Shown one piece after another: positions 1 through 11,400 of a stretch of 64,000 bases of DNA; position 1 is the stretch's first letter; every line of letters starts with the position of its first letter. Position numbers and translations under genes: made by a program. The DNA is from Phyllostachys edulis (taxonomy: Eukaryota; Streptophyta; Magnoliopsida; Poales; Poaceae). The notes under the pieces are model-generated. The model saw only the letters and a program-made list of their open reading frames with translations, ran no database searches and was not told the origin of the DNA. The stretch lies in NCBI GenBank assembly GCA_036346405.1, contig CM070548.1, positions 89,487,333 through 89,551,332 on the forward strand, in the 5' to 3' direction.

Positions 1-1950
1 CTATAAAAACCTAAGCAGCCCTCTTATATCTCCTTTAGCCTTCTCCAACTTTCTTACTTTGCTCAGGCCTTTCTCCTCCGGACCTCCTTGTTGGACCACC
101 TCAGGACCACCTCATTGGACCTCCTCGTTTGAGCTTTTTCACTGTTGGTTTTAGTTTGGCTTGTTTGGAGTTTATTTGGATTTTTATTTGGTCTTTATTT
201 GATTTGTTTCGTTTTCACGTGTAGATTTCGACGACTCCGGGGAGCCCGAGTTCTGTGAAGAAGACCCTCAAGCTTTCGAGCAAGGCAAGTTACACCCTTG
301 ACCATATTGAACACGGTATATCGAATTATTTAAGTTCTGTTTCAAAATTACTACTGCATGCTTATTTGAATTCAAGTAATTTAAATCCCTATTTTAACTT
401 TATAGTTATCCCTAATTTCTTTGTACATCCAAACTTGATTATTGATTCAATCACCCCTTGTCACCATAGTAAAGAGCTAGTTGGTACATTAGTATGAACT
501 AGCATGTTGTAAAACTCTATGCTTAGTCAATGCTTAGACCAAAAATCTTGATTTGGGAAGTTTCTGCCAAAAGACCAATGTTGTCAAAATATTTTAACCA
601 TAATATTGGGTTGTCGTGGAGGTTTTGAAAATGTTTTTGGAAAGCGTAGAAAAGGAAAACTGGTTTGGACTTGGGTGAACTGGTTGTTTGGATGGGTGCA
701 TCTTCATGCACGGGATCGATTTATTTCTATAGTTGATGCCCAGGGTTCTATGGAAGTCGCCCAGGTCAGTTAAAGACCGGTCTTCGAGTGTATTTTGCTA
801 TGTCTTACCATGCAACACATGTCCAGGGTGGGGGTGGACCTAGCCAACTAATTTGCAATATTCCATCGTGGTCGTTCCATCCGGTTGTGTGGGTGTCTTA
901 ATGACCTACTTTTATTCATTCTCACCTGGCGCAAGAGGGGGCTTAAATCCAACAGATTGTTGTCCAAAGGAAGCGAAACCTTAGCGAGGGGGGACTGCAG
1001 TGGAATGACGCATTGTAAAGGCCATGTCACGAGCTCTAGACCACTTACCTTCGGTAGTGAGTGGTGGTATTGACGAATGCCAAACAAACTAGAAAAGTCG
1101 TGTCTTGTGTGTAAAGTTGCACACCTCTGTAGAGTGTAAAACTATTCGAATAGCCGTGTTCACTTGGTCAGGACATGCCGCAAAGCCGCTTCCAAGTTAG
1201 ATCTTTGGTTTGGCTTTCAAAAGACCTCTTTGAATTGGTTTTGGATGTCTATCCAAATGGGTTTTCTGGCCGAGCCTTGTGATAGGAGGGTATCCTTCAC
1301 CACTTGTTGATGAATGTTACCCAACTATAAAATTGATTTAGAAAATGAATTTTAGTTATTGTATAACCGCTGGAACTTAGTACATGTATTTGGAAAGAAA
1401 CTTGGCTTTATGCAAAGACAACCCTATAAGACCTCCTTTGGGGACATCCTTGTATGCATGCATTCAATCTGTTACTTGATCTGGTGTGACTTAAGTAGCA
1501 CGGTTCTTGTGCTCACTCTTGCTTGACATGTTTGAGTAGGAAAGGACGCCTTCGATGAGCCAGAGGACCTCCAAGACGCCTAGGTCATGACCACCGACGA
1601 TCGCCTGTGGCGAGTTGTGTGGCCTTCTCGCTTTTGCTTCCAACAGATTTTGTTCTTATTGGATGTATGCCCTTTTATAATCAACTCGTTGTTATTTTAA
1701 TAAAGTTGCGCTGATGGATGTTATCACTCTTGTTAACTCGTGTGAGCTAGCTATCGGTCCTGGGACTAGCTCACAGTACAGAGGGTTCGGGACCTCCTGT
1801 CCGACTGTGTGGTCGTGTTTTGGGTGATCCCGAGTCCGGTCAGGACTTTGAGACCTCCTCGAGGTCGGCCGTCACAGATCTCTTCGGGTGCTCTGGATCG
1901 CCTCATGACCTCCCCGAGGTCCGGTCGTGACATGCACACTAGACCGTACA
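1..1950 (+). mobile_element. LTR fragment (LTR1) of a large gypsy-like LTR family, left end off-window
   Basis: A TATA-like CTATAAAAACC lies at the very left edge and is followed by GACCTCC-rich DNA. A conserved block at 225-310 ends in a splice-donor-like GCAAGT. The same block order occurs in reverse at 24278-26822, 11401-15149 and about 6285-10026: the TGATCATATTG-type block, a 'CTTTACAATG...AAGGTTTC' block, and a 'GAGCTAGTCC...' block near the terminus. The proposed right end is ...GACCGTACA. No coding domain is present; ORFs here are chance. This copy lacks the long GAGGTC array seen in LTR2 and LTR3. Family membership is inferred from shared block order. 'Gypsy-like' rests on the GTAACATCCC-type terminus of the other copies and is not proven. 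Confidence 0.6.
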
Positions 1951-2024
1951 TTGTACCTGTCACCATTGTATACTCTGTAAATCACTTGTGCTACCATGTC
2001 TTCACCTGTTATAAATACTTACCA

Positions 2025-2905
2025 AGACTTGAATTTCCTGATGATTGTGTATTTCACCGGTATATTGAACTCAAGACATCTGGCATTCACTAGCTCTAGA
2101 TTACATAGTTCCTCTTTTACCAGAATAGTTCATGTCATTTCCACCTTTGATTAATAACCCTCTTAATTATAGAAAATGTTAGCTTCTTTTATTCCAGAAC
2201 ATATTTTGTTTCGCATGTTTTTTTGCCTAGCTATGCCTCTAAACATATTCCTATAAAGTATCTACCTCAATTCAGGATATCACTCTACTCTTTACCTGAC
2301 CTGTTCCTCTATGTAATAAAGGATTTCTTAGCTTTTTATGCCGACAAGACATGTCGGGAGCATACAACAAATTTAAATTGATGATAGATTACGCTCAACA
2401 TACCGCCAAAGCCATAGATCGTAAAAGCATATTAGAGCATCTTTAGTGTATTGAACCGATGTCGATTCAAAGTCATGCCACGAAGTATTCTAGAACCGAG
2501 CTTGTTTTTCTCCAAAGGTATTGAATCGATTCCTACTAATAACTCGACTCACGCTACATTAAAAAACCACAAAATAATAATATCCTCTCAACCGCACTCT
2601 CTCCTATGTAGTTGTTTAATGCTCATATGAGTTGTTTAATGCTTTGAATCGACTCCTAAGTAGAGTCTGGTTTTATGCATTTTTTTGTTGGAATTGACCC
2701 CTCTAATGTATTGAATCGATTTAATGCCTTCTTTCTTCTCGTTTGAACCGGCTAAAACACAACATTGGAGATGGTCTTAGTTCCTTTGAAAATTCAACGA
2801 AAAAAGAATCCTGCTAGAGCTAGCGGCTACAACTTACATTCTGACCGTTACATCTCCTGGTCACTACAAAAAAAAACACTTTACAACTACCCAATTTCAC
2901 AATAC
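2025..2905. repeat. Unidentified duplicated segment, copy A
   Basis: From 'CTTGAATTTCC' onward, this stretch matches 5745-6263 in the same orientation at roughly 80-85% by eye. The match ends at 'CACTACAAAAA..ACCCAATTTCACA'. Copy A is interrupted by a Tourist-like MITE (2435-2776) that copy B lacks. Short reading frames in both copies are closed by stops, and I do not recognise the encoded peptide. Together the two copies bracket the CIPK pseudogene, which suggests both were duplicated or captured as one mosaic. Confidence 0.7.
2435..2776. mobile_element. Tourist-like (PIF/Harbinger) MITE, 342 bp, TSD TTA
   Basis: The termini are GAGCATCTTTAGTGT and, as reverse complement of the right end, GACCATCTCCAATGT. 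They are flanked by TTA on both sides (2432-2434 and 2777-2779). The related segment at about 6150 reads straight through GCATGTTAGTTTC with no insert, so it is a paralogous empty site and defines both ends. TTA duplication and GAGCATCTCCAA-type termini are typical of grass Tourist elements. No coding capacity. Confidence 0.85.
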
Positions 2906-2909
2906 AAGT

Positions 2910-3040
2910 ATTGCTCTCACTTTTGACAGTGCTAATGTACGTATTATTTTAAATCAGCCAATAGAATCTTACTATTTTTCCATATCTTTTTGTAGACCTG
3001 CAGAAGGACGGTCTTCTCACAGTTTTCTTCTAATCTCATC
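2910..3040 (+). repeat. Duplicated CIPK intron/exon-junction fragment
   Basis: The stretch from 'TATTGCTCTCACTTTTGACA' through 'CAATAGAATCTTA..ATTTTTCCATAT' to 'GCAGAAGGACGGTCTTCTCACA' repeats at 3747-3866, where it leads into the kinase activation-loop exon. The 3' bases correspond to CIPK residues like KDGLL. Copy A of the unidentified repeat is therefore joined directly to a second, shorter copy of a CIPK intron, evidence of internal rearrangement. Confidence 0.65.
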
Positions 3041-3120
3041 ATAGGATTTTTTTTTTATTATCCAGTGTTCAGTTAGAGGATTGTTTCATGTACTTTATAT
3101 TTAAATCCTTATTTAGTTGT

Positions 3121-5650
3121 TGGGTAACAAGTACCAGAGCAAGCTTCTTGAGGTAATCGATGCCAAGTACGAAACCAATGCTGTAATTGGTAGCTATCAT
3201 TTATCAACTTGATTAACTCCTAGGTTACTCCTAAGACTGGGATTGAGTGCTTCTATTTCGTCGCCGCCTAAATTTTTTACCTCAGTTCGTTACTCCTTGT
3301 CCCAATTCGTTCTCTCATCGTTTTGTTTTTTTTTTTGTTGTTTTCTTATCAGGTCGGTTCACGCCCGCCCAAATCAGTGCTTCACATGTGATTAATTTGA
3401 TGCAGTTCTTGGTTTAGGCTTCACGGGAGGTCGAAAGAGGATGATGCAAGGAAGTATTTCCATCGCTTGATCAACACTATCGACATCGCCGATCCAAGGT
3501 GAGTGCTATTTGCAAGGCTTATCGATATGTCATGGGTATAGAAGTGGCTAATCTCGATAGTATTTTATCATATTTTCAACTGAAAATCTTCTACTTGATG
3601 CTAGCAAAGACTCTCAAGGTATCGATTTTTATTGAGCGACCGTCTCAACTGGCACGCATAAGCAAATTGATCTGTAGTCTTTGTTCATGTTGATGAAAAC
3701 TATTGTCATAAAAAAATTGCTTTCGATATGTTCTGCATTTGATTCATGTATTGCTCTCACTTTTGACAAGCTAATATAATGATTATTTCAAATCACCAAT
3801 AGAATCTTATTATTTTTTCCATATTTTTTTGCACTGCAGTAGGATGGTCTTCGCACACAACCTATGGAACTCCCACTATGTTGCTCTCGAGGTTCTTTGT
3901 TACTTCCATGAGGTTCTATGTTACATCCATGCCTTGAATTATATACTTGTCTTCCTTCAGGTGAATATTTTGTTCTCATGTTTCAATACTCTTGGATGTA
4001 CAAAGTTATAAATAACGAAGGTTATGATGGAGCCAAGGCCGATCTGTGGTCATGTAGAGTGATTCTCTTTGTCCTCATGGCGGGTTACCTTCCCTTTGAA
4101 GATTCAAACCTCATGTCACTTTACAAGAAGGATTGTCGCTCTTAACCATGACCAGTGTTGTGGAAAATAGTACACGCTCGACAGAGGGATGTTGTACCAC
4201 TAAACCATTAATCGTGATATAGCTAATTAATCATAATTTAACATACAATTATGTGTTCTTATTAATATATTTATTTATATTTAAAATTAATTACAAACCT
4301 TTTTACCCAAAGGTATTGTAAATCATCACTCTACAAAACATTGTTTGCTATGTTTTGCATTTCATTGTTTATACTTCATCCATATGGTACATACTACAAA
4401 CACCATCACACAATTATATAAACTAATTTATCATGATTAGTTAATGAAACTAGGTTGTTTCCATGATTAAACAGATGAGTAATCGGAAAATGAGTGATTA
4501 TTCGGATTATGCAGTCAATTAATCGTTCGATGGCGTTAATACACTCGATTATACTTTTCGTGATGGTTTAGCCATCGCCACCGATTAATCGGCCAACTAA
4601 TCGACTGAGTGCGCCGTTTTTCACAACACTAACAATGACAAGGTGTGCTTGATTTATGTTTACCCTAATGGATGCTTGAAAACTAACTGATTGGTATGCG
4701 AGATCTTCAAAGCGACTTCAGCTTGCCCATCTTGGTTCTCCACAAGTGCAAAGAAGCTCATTAATAATGAGTGGTTCAAGAAGGATATAAGTCGCCTAGA
4801 TTTGAGACACCATATGTTAATTTAGATGATGTCAATTCTGTTTTTAATGAATCCGGGATAAGCTTTTGCACTTTTCAGCTCATATCATGTCTCATAATGA
4901 GGTGGATGGACTTGGTAACATTGCTTCCAATGCAAGACCCAACACAGCTTGTTGTTCAAAGAGAAGAAAGACCTTCAGTGATGAATGCTTCTGAGTTTAT
5001 TTCTACTTGTCAGGCCCTCAATCTAGGCACACACTTTGAGAAGCAAACAATATGATCATAGTCCTAATTGGTGATCCTGAACTGAATATTGTCAAAAAAT
5101 GTAGCAGCAACAGAACCCATGTGCTTTAATGTACAGAAGCGCAACTGCAAGGTACTAGATTTAAAATACAACACTTTTGTTTCCATTTGATCTGAACATT
5201 ATTCCGATGACAAGTGTCCATTTGATCTGAACTAAATCAACTGAAGCTGCAAGGAGAGAATCTTGGAAGGAAAGGTCAGCTGGCAATTGCAACAGAGGTA
5301 CGACAATATATATATAGCTGCTGTTCATAGTTGTATTTTGCCTTGTTATATGTTGTGACCAACTCGTTTACCCGAAAATAATCTAGAACCATTTCCTTTG
5401 TAACTAAGGTTTTTGAAGTCACACCTTTCACAGATATGGTTGAAATTAGAAGTCTAACAATGACACCCTCAATTCCGTAAGGTATTGCTTGTGTGCATTT
5501 CGATAGTTCATACCGAGATGTAACACTAAAATTACTCCAAAACTTTGTGCTTCATAATCGAATTAATTTGAAACATTTTTCATCGTGGTTCCGCAGCTTC
5601 TACCATAGCATCTCAAATGACTCAAGGACGCCATGTGGAAGGCATAGGAA
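3121..5650 (+). pseudogene. CIPK (CBL-interacting, SnRK3-type) protein kinase pseudogene
   Basis: Pieces in family order are: EDDARKYFHRLIN (about 3434-3475, kinase lobe before the catalytic loop); TTYGTP..YVALEVL (about 3855-3900, activation loop to APE, frameshifted); GYDGAKADLWSC and AGYLPFEDSNLMSLYKK (4020-4132); PSWFSTSAKKL then NNEWFKK (4718-4780); FETPYVNLDDVNSVFNESG (about 4800-4857); PSVMNASEFIST (4967-5012), the NAF/FISL motif with NAF changed to NAS; AATEPMCFNVQKRN (5106-5150); GRKGQLAIATEV (5260-5298); TPFTDMVEIR (5425-5450); and FYHSISN..LKDAMWK (5597-5641). These are kinase domain, CBL-binding NAF motif and PPI domain of a CIPK9/CIPK23/CIPK3-like protein. The N-terminal kinase lobe, HRD and DFG motifs are absent. 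There are several frameshifts, an in-frame stop after KKDCRS, a missing segment between AKKL and NNEWF, and a hAT MITE inside. It cannot encode a kinase. Confidence 0.9.
4153..4630. mobile_element. hAT-like MITE inserted in the CIPK pseudogene
   Basis: The left terminus is CAGTGTTGTGGAAAA and the right terminus is TTTTTCACAACACT, an inverted pair. Flanks AACCATGAC (4144-4152) and AACAATGAC (4631-4639) fit an 8-bp TSD with one mismatch. The interior is AT-rich with ATTAATCG-type motifs and no coding capacity. The insertion separates CIPK exon pieces ending MSLYKK and starting EIFKAT. Confidence 0.8.
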
Positions 5651-5744
5651 GCATAACCGGTTGATGAGACCTCAGATCGGAGGTCGCCATGATTGGCATC
5701 AAAGTTTAGGTCAACTTGCAGATAACTAGACAGGAACTCGCGGA

Positions 5745-6263
5745 AGGCTTGAATTTCCCAGTGATTGTATATTTCGCTGGTATGTTGAACTCAAGCCATC
5801 TAACCTTCGATAGCTCCAGATTACATGATTCCTCTTTTCTTAAAATAGTTCCTGTCATTTCCACATTTGATTAATGACCCTCTTGGTTATATAAAAAAGT
5901 TACGACTTCTTGGATTCCAGAATAAACTTTTTTCCCACAGTTTTTTTGCTAGCTATACCTCGTAACATATTCCTATGTATTGTTTACCTCAGTTCAGGAT
6001 GTCACTTTACTCTGTGCTTTACCTGGTCTTCTATTTGGTAAAGGATTTCTTACCTTTTATGCCAACAAGACATGGCGTAGCATAAAATGCCTTAAATTGA
6101 TGCAAGATTACATTCATCACTTGCCCAAGGTCCTAGATAAAAAAGGCATGTTAGTTTCTTTTGAAAATTCAACGAAAAAATATTCCTATCAAAACTATCG
6201 CCTATAGCTTACATTCTAAACTTTACGCCACTACAAAAAAACCTTTTCACTACCCAATTTCAC
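5745..6263. repeat. Unidentified duplicated segment, copy B
   Basis: This is the second copy of the segment at 2025-2905, same orientation and without the MITE. It begins 'GGCTTGAATTTCCCAGTGATTG' and loses similarity after 'CAATTTCACATGACAAGT', close to where LTR2 begins. A short reading frame at 5980-6204 (VQDVTLLCALPGLLFGK...) is not recognised and has no support as a gene. Confidence 0.65.
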
Positions 6264-6284
6264 ATGACAAGTTATTCAGATGAA

Positions 6285-9200
6285 GCAACACAGAGCAATT
6301 TGGACGACCCAATCCTAGGGCACCCGAGAGATCCTCCAGACCTCTCGAAAGTCCATCAGACCTCCCAGAGGTCCATAGGACCTCTCTGACAGTCCACTAA
6401 GACCACCTGGAGGTCCAGGAGAACATGACCCGAGAGAGAGTTTGAACCGAGGAGCACCCACGGCCCGCTATGTCCCCACGAGAAACAAACGAGGAGGTCC
6501 GAGGGCGCATCAAGACCTCCCACAACCCTCCAGAGGAGGTCGTGGAGGTCTAGGACCACCTGAACCCCACATGTTCATCCCTTCATGAGGACATGGTGGG
6601 CCGAGCCTCGCCCAAGGTCCTCTCGTGAAACTTGAGCTAGTCCCAAGGATCATGGCTAGCTCTTCACAAAGACAAACACATTGGTGGTGACATCCGTAAC
6701 ACACCTTTATTCAAACAAAACATTTACAAGGTTGTTTACAAGATGGCCTTGGGCCAAACATAAATACATGAAAACAAAAGAAATCAAAAGGGTCCATCAA
6801 CACGCCATGTGCAAAATGACCGAGGGCATAACCTAGCTACTTTGATCTTCTTCATCGACAAGATCTTCTCCGCAAAGATTGCAATGAGCAAGAGTGGGCA
6901 TAACAACCGTGTTTCGCAAGTTACACCCGTGGGTTAGCAACATGACATGCATAGATGGATAATCAAAGGATGGCATAATATGGTTATTTTGCACAAAGCC
7001 AATTTTCTTTCAAATACCATTACTAAGTTCCAAAGGATCTTTAATAGCTAAAATTCATTTAGCAAAGCGCTTTTTCAGCTTGAGTAGCATTCATCAACTA
7101 ATTGGTGAAGGATACCTCTCCGACATTAGGCTCCCGCCCAAACCCATGGGATAAAATCCCAAAACAGCTTTTAGCAAACATTTCGAAACCCCAAATCCAA
7201 CATCTAACTTCAAGTGGCCTTTGCCAAGACGCCCATGACCGTGGACACGCTATTCAATAGATTTAACTCTACAGAGGTTGTGCACTTTACCCACACGACA
7301 TGAGTACTCTAGTTTGTCCCAAGATTCGTCAATACCACCTCTCACTTCCAAAGGTAAGAGATCTAGAGCTCATGACAAGGCCTTTACAATGTATTGCTCC
7401 ACCACAGCCTTTCCTTGCTAAGGTTTCACCTTCCTATGGATCGCAATCCGGTGGAAAGCCCCCTCTTGCACCAGTGGGAACAATAGGTCGTAAAAGACCT
7501 TTAGCCAACAAGACCTCCCACACCTCCAATGGAGCAAAGATGTAGTGGAGTTTTGCAAATTACTCACCAGTCCCACGCCCATTCTCGAGACATGTGGTCG
7601 CGCGATTGTGGCATAGCCCATTATGGGTATGGCATTGGTCGCTCAAAGACCGGTCCTCAAATGACTAGGGCGATTTCCACAAACCCAAGGGCATCGATCT
7701 ACCATAAAGGCACGATCCCGCATAAACTTGCACCAACCAAGCCAACCAATTCACCCCGCCTAAATCCATTTTCATTAACTTTGCTTCCCCAAAGAATATT
7801 TTCATACCTCCATGACAACCCAATGTCATGGTTAAAACATTCAAAACAGCTTCTTGGTCATGTTGGTAAAGATTTCCCAAAACAACAATTTTGGTCTAAG
7901 CATAACTAAGCACATGTTTTTCAAATGATCTTGGTTCATACTATCGATTAGCCAAGTTTGACCTAATGGCGCATAACTGCTCACCCAAAATCAACAGAGG
8001 TCATATAAAGGAAATAGGTGTAACTATGAAGTTAAAACGGTATTGAACTAACTTGATAAAAATAAGCATGCAAGACACATTAAAACAGTAACATAATTAG
8101 TTTAAATTACTGGGTGCAATATGATCAAGAGTGCAACTTGCCTTGCTCACTACTCTGAGAATCCTCCTCTTCAGTACACTCAGACTCTTGGAGTCTTCAC
8201 GATCTACACGTATGAAAGAGCAAATTCAAAGAAGGTTCAAATAAAGATCCAATTGAGAGCAATAAGAAAAACCAAAAGAACCCCAGAGGAAGTCCAAAAC
8301 GCAACCAGCAAGGGAGGTCTAAATTCCAGATTAGGTTCTTAGGGAGGAGGTCTAAACTTACCAAAGGAGGGTGGTCTTTAGCAAAAGACCCCCAAAGGAG
8401 TGACATAAGCAATGAAACAGGGAGATCCTGAGGAACTGCCCTTGCGCAAAAGCCGGAGGAGGTCCCTTACAAAGGCCACAGAAGTCCAAAAGAAGCCCAC
8501 TGTGAGGAGGTCCTGTGAGGGACACGACCAACTCAATGTAGTGGTGAACTCAAGAGTGGAGGAGATCATCAAATAACTTACCGAGGACCGTGGCTATGGA
8601 TGAAAGGGAGGTCAGAAGAACCAAGCTCTCCCGGAAAGCCTCGATCCAAAGCCGAGAGGGTGAAATGGAGAAGGTGGAGGGTGGAATTTCTTAGACAAGT
8701 TGTAGTCAAAGTGGTGAAGAAAACTAGAAATACACGAGTCCAAGATAAGTATAGAAATGGGTCAAGGGTAGGTAGTGGCAGGTAAGGGTGTCACTACAAT
8801 TCGGGCAAAAGGTACGAGGAAGGACAATGTATGTTGCTTGGGAAGGAACAAAGAAAATGTCAGTATTTGTTAAGGACCCAATTCAGTAAAACACCACGAT
8901 ATGGATGCATTTAATGTGACAAGACCCGCATTAAATGCTCAATATAATAACGTATGAGGAATTGAGAATGGTTAAGATCGGCAGGTGGGGCTACCAATTT
9001 AGAAACAATCGGGCCAAAATAGGGAGGTCTTGACCCACAATAGAGGTCCTCGAGGAGGTCTAAAGGTCAAGGAGGTCCAAACATGCAAAAGAAGTCTGGA
9101 CATGGGGAGGTCCTGACGGTCAGGATCAACAAAGGAGATCCTGACGGTGAGGATCTCATCAAAGGAGGTCTGGCGAGGAGGTCCCAAGCCAGCTCTCTAA

Positions 9201-10026
9201 AAGCCACGGGAAGGTCTTGGACAGGAGGTCCAAGGAACTTCTAAGGAGGTCCCGTGGTTGAGATTAAAAGTGAGTTGAGGTCTGGGCGGTTGGATCTCCA
9301 AAAGGGAGGTCCACGGCCAAGATCAACGTGCAGAAGAGGTCCGTGGAGGAACATAACGCACAGGGAGGTCTAGACCCTTGGATTGGAAATGGGAGGAGGT
9401 CTGGACCGCCAGATCAAATGCGAGAGAGAGGTCCATGCGGAGTGGCTCCAAATGGAAACGCGAACGTCCAAGTAACTCAAGGAAGATCTTCACTCCGATG
9501 AGGTAAGGTCAAGATGAACCCATAGAAAGTCCTTTCGGACAGGAAGAAATGTCGAGGTGGTTCATATGAACTCAAGAGGTCCGAAGACATACAAGAAGTT
9601 CATTGGAACACATGGAGGTCCAAATGAAGGAGGTCCTGCATTAAAAAGTGCCCAGATGACAAGAGGTCTAGACTTAAGAGAAGTCTCGAATAAAGGAGGT
9701 TTGAACCTTAATAGATTCAAACCAACAAAGAGGTCTAAATGACCAAAGTCAAAGAACAAGCCCGGACGAGGATTACGCCCAAGAAGGAAAGATCCAAGCC
9801 TCGGGGAGGCTTAGCCTCATGTGTCACTAATGGGGTATAGGCCGCAGAGGAGGTCTAAACCCACATATCCACAGGAGGTATGCTAGGAAAGGTGTATATA
9901 GCATACCAAAAGAAAATCTCAACAGCTCAACCTCTCCAAACGAACCAACTTTAACTTTTATTAAAATACAATAGTGTCAATTTATTTTACACATTTGAAA
10001 AGGATTTAGAAATTCAAGATGTTACA
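6285..10026 (-). mobile_element. Solo-like LTR (LTR2), reverse orientation, about 3.7 kb
   Basis: The right end is ...GATGTTACA (10018-10026), so the element reads TGTAACATC on the minus strand. A TATA-like stretch on the minus strand lies near 9895-9905. The splice-donor-like block matching LTR1 225-310 is at about 8110-8220. Blocks at 7300-7660 match LTR1 850-1080 in reverse. Between about 8290 and 9870 the DNA is dominated by irregular GAGGTC/GGAGGTCC repeats. The left boundary is not clear; 6285 is a working estimate with no convincing TSD (AAGCA/AAGAA at best). No gag or pol is present. ORFs inside are repeat artefacts. Confidence 0.6.
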
Positions 10027-10251
10027 AAGAAACAGAAGCGCACTGCCTGCGTTCTAGTAAATTGTAAAATGGCATTCAATCGGGGGATAGCATAGCATGT
10101 GGGAGCAGGGCCACATGTCAATGTCAATGACACGTACAAGTTATTTTCATGCTCGTGTAATCTTTGTAGCAGCAATTTTTTCTTAACCCCGATAACGAAT
10201 TGTGTTGAACACATTGGCACGATCCGAGATGCCTGTTAGAGGCAGCTCCCA

Positions 10252-10337
10252 AAACTTCAAGATTTTTTTAATAATCTATTTTTTATTCAGAATTACAGAA
10301 ATAATACTATATTATTATTTTGATGTAAATAATCATC
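10252..10337. repeat. MULE left terminus: 9-bp TSD plus terminal inverted repeat
   Basis: AAACTTCAA (10252-10260) is the target duplication. The TIR begins GATTTTTTTAATAATCTAT at 10261 and matches, over about 75 bp with a few substitutions, the reverse complement of 27249-27319. Confidence 0.92.
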
Positions 10338-10362
10338 TGTTGTCAGATCATATGCGATTTTA

Positions 10363-10512
10363 GGACTAATCGCTCAACCATTAGGCGACAGCCAAAGTCG
10401 CCCAACAAATGAGCTTATTGACGTGTTGTAGTCGCCAGCTTGTTGGGCGACTTGAGTTCGTTGCTCAATGGTTGAGCGATTATACCAAGTCGCCTAACCA
10501 TTGGGCGATTTA
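10363..10512. repeat. Left subterminal palindromic repeats of the MULE
   Basis: There are four or more variants of the self-complementary motif CGCTCAACCATTAGGCGAC / GTCGCCCAACAAATGAGC / TTGTTGGGCGAC / GTCGCCTAACCATTGGGCG. The core is CGCCCAAC-N-GTTGGGCG. The same motif family lies at 18996-19325 and 27074-27240. Repeated subterminal motifs often serve as transposase binding sites in DNA transposons; that role is inferred here. Confidence 0.75.
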
Positions 10513-10821
10513 AAATAATAACATTACTATTTTATTAATCTAATTGAAATAATTGTGTGGAAATAAATGTCAAATTTTGTAGACAATATATTTAGCAAAT
10601 CATGTTTGTAGGTTGTTATTTTTTGGAAATAAAAGGGTGGTGACAAGGTTGGTTGGTCTGTTTATGATTTTCGTAGAATCTCAAGGGTACGAAATTTGTC
10701 AGACTCGCAATAACATTTTGTGATCGTCGTATGTTGTTGTAGTGCGCTAAATTTCTAAAGAATTTTGTGAGGACGATAGAGGTAGCACTAATTCGTAAGT
10801 ACGAAAGTAAGTGATATTTCG

Positions 10822-11400
10822 ATGCGCCAAGGAATTCATACACAGTGGAGAACTTTTAAGAAATGGCGCAACAATAACAACACGGCAGTTGATCCGACAA
10901 GGGGTTACATGGCAAGCAGGCTAACAAACCAAGGATGGTACACGCGTGCCTTTAGGGAATTAGAAATACATAGGACATATGGACGAAGAGGGTCAGAGTA
11001 CTACGTGGATCGAAGCCATTTGCCCTTCCTTGTGAGCTCAGTGTTGTACTCCTCGCTAGCCACCATGGCATGGGCCATCATTTCCCTCTTTTTCTCGTGC
11101 TCCCTCTCGCGAGCCTCGCGCTCCCTACACTTGCACGCCTCGAGATGGGCCTGCGTCTCCCGCCGGATAAGCTCATTGAACTCTTCAGTGCGGCACTCCT
11201 CCTCCCTCTTCTCGCGGTCCCTACTAGCATCCCACTCCTCGCAATCGAGAGTCCACTGGTCGTGTGGGTGGATCTCTATGTCGATCCATGTGACGACCTC
11301 TCTGAATCGCACCGAGAGGGCAAAGCATCGAATTTTTTTGTATGAGTGTGCGCCTAAGATTATCAAGACCAAGGAGCGGTAGTACCGCCCGCAGGTTCCA
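10822..11400 (-). pseudogene. Unidentified MULE-borne reading frame (3' part), Arg/Glu-rich
   Basis: The minus-strand frame at 11001-11372 encodes a charged, probably coiled-coil segment (for example CREREAREREHEKKREMMAH and EECRTEEFNELIRRE). It lies downstream of the transposase zinc knuckle and is cut off from the frame at 15155-15560 by the nested LTR3. It may be the C-terminal part of the transposase transcript or a second ORF. I do not recognise a domain. Downstream, 10805-10850 resembles 19345-19385 ('AAGT..ATATT..ATGC.C.AGGGAAT.CATACACA'), which may be a shared 3' end. Confidence 0.4.

Noticed and set aside
11001..11382. Plus-strand frame 10822-11382 as a gene
   Set aside because: It mirrors the minus-strand charged frame, and the element's genes are all on the minus strand.
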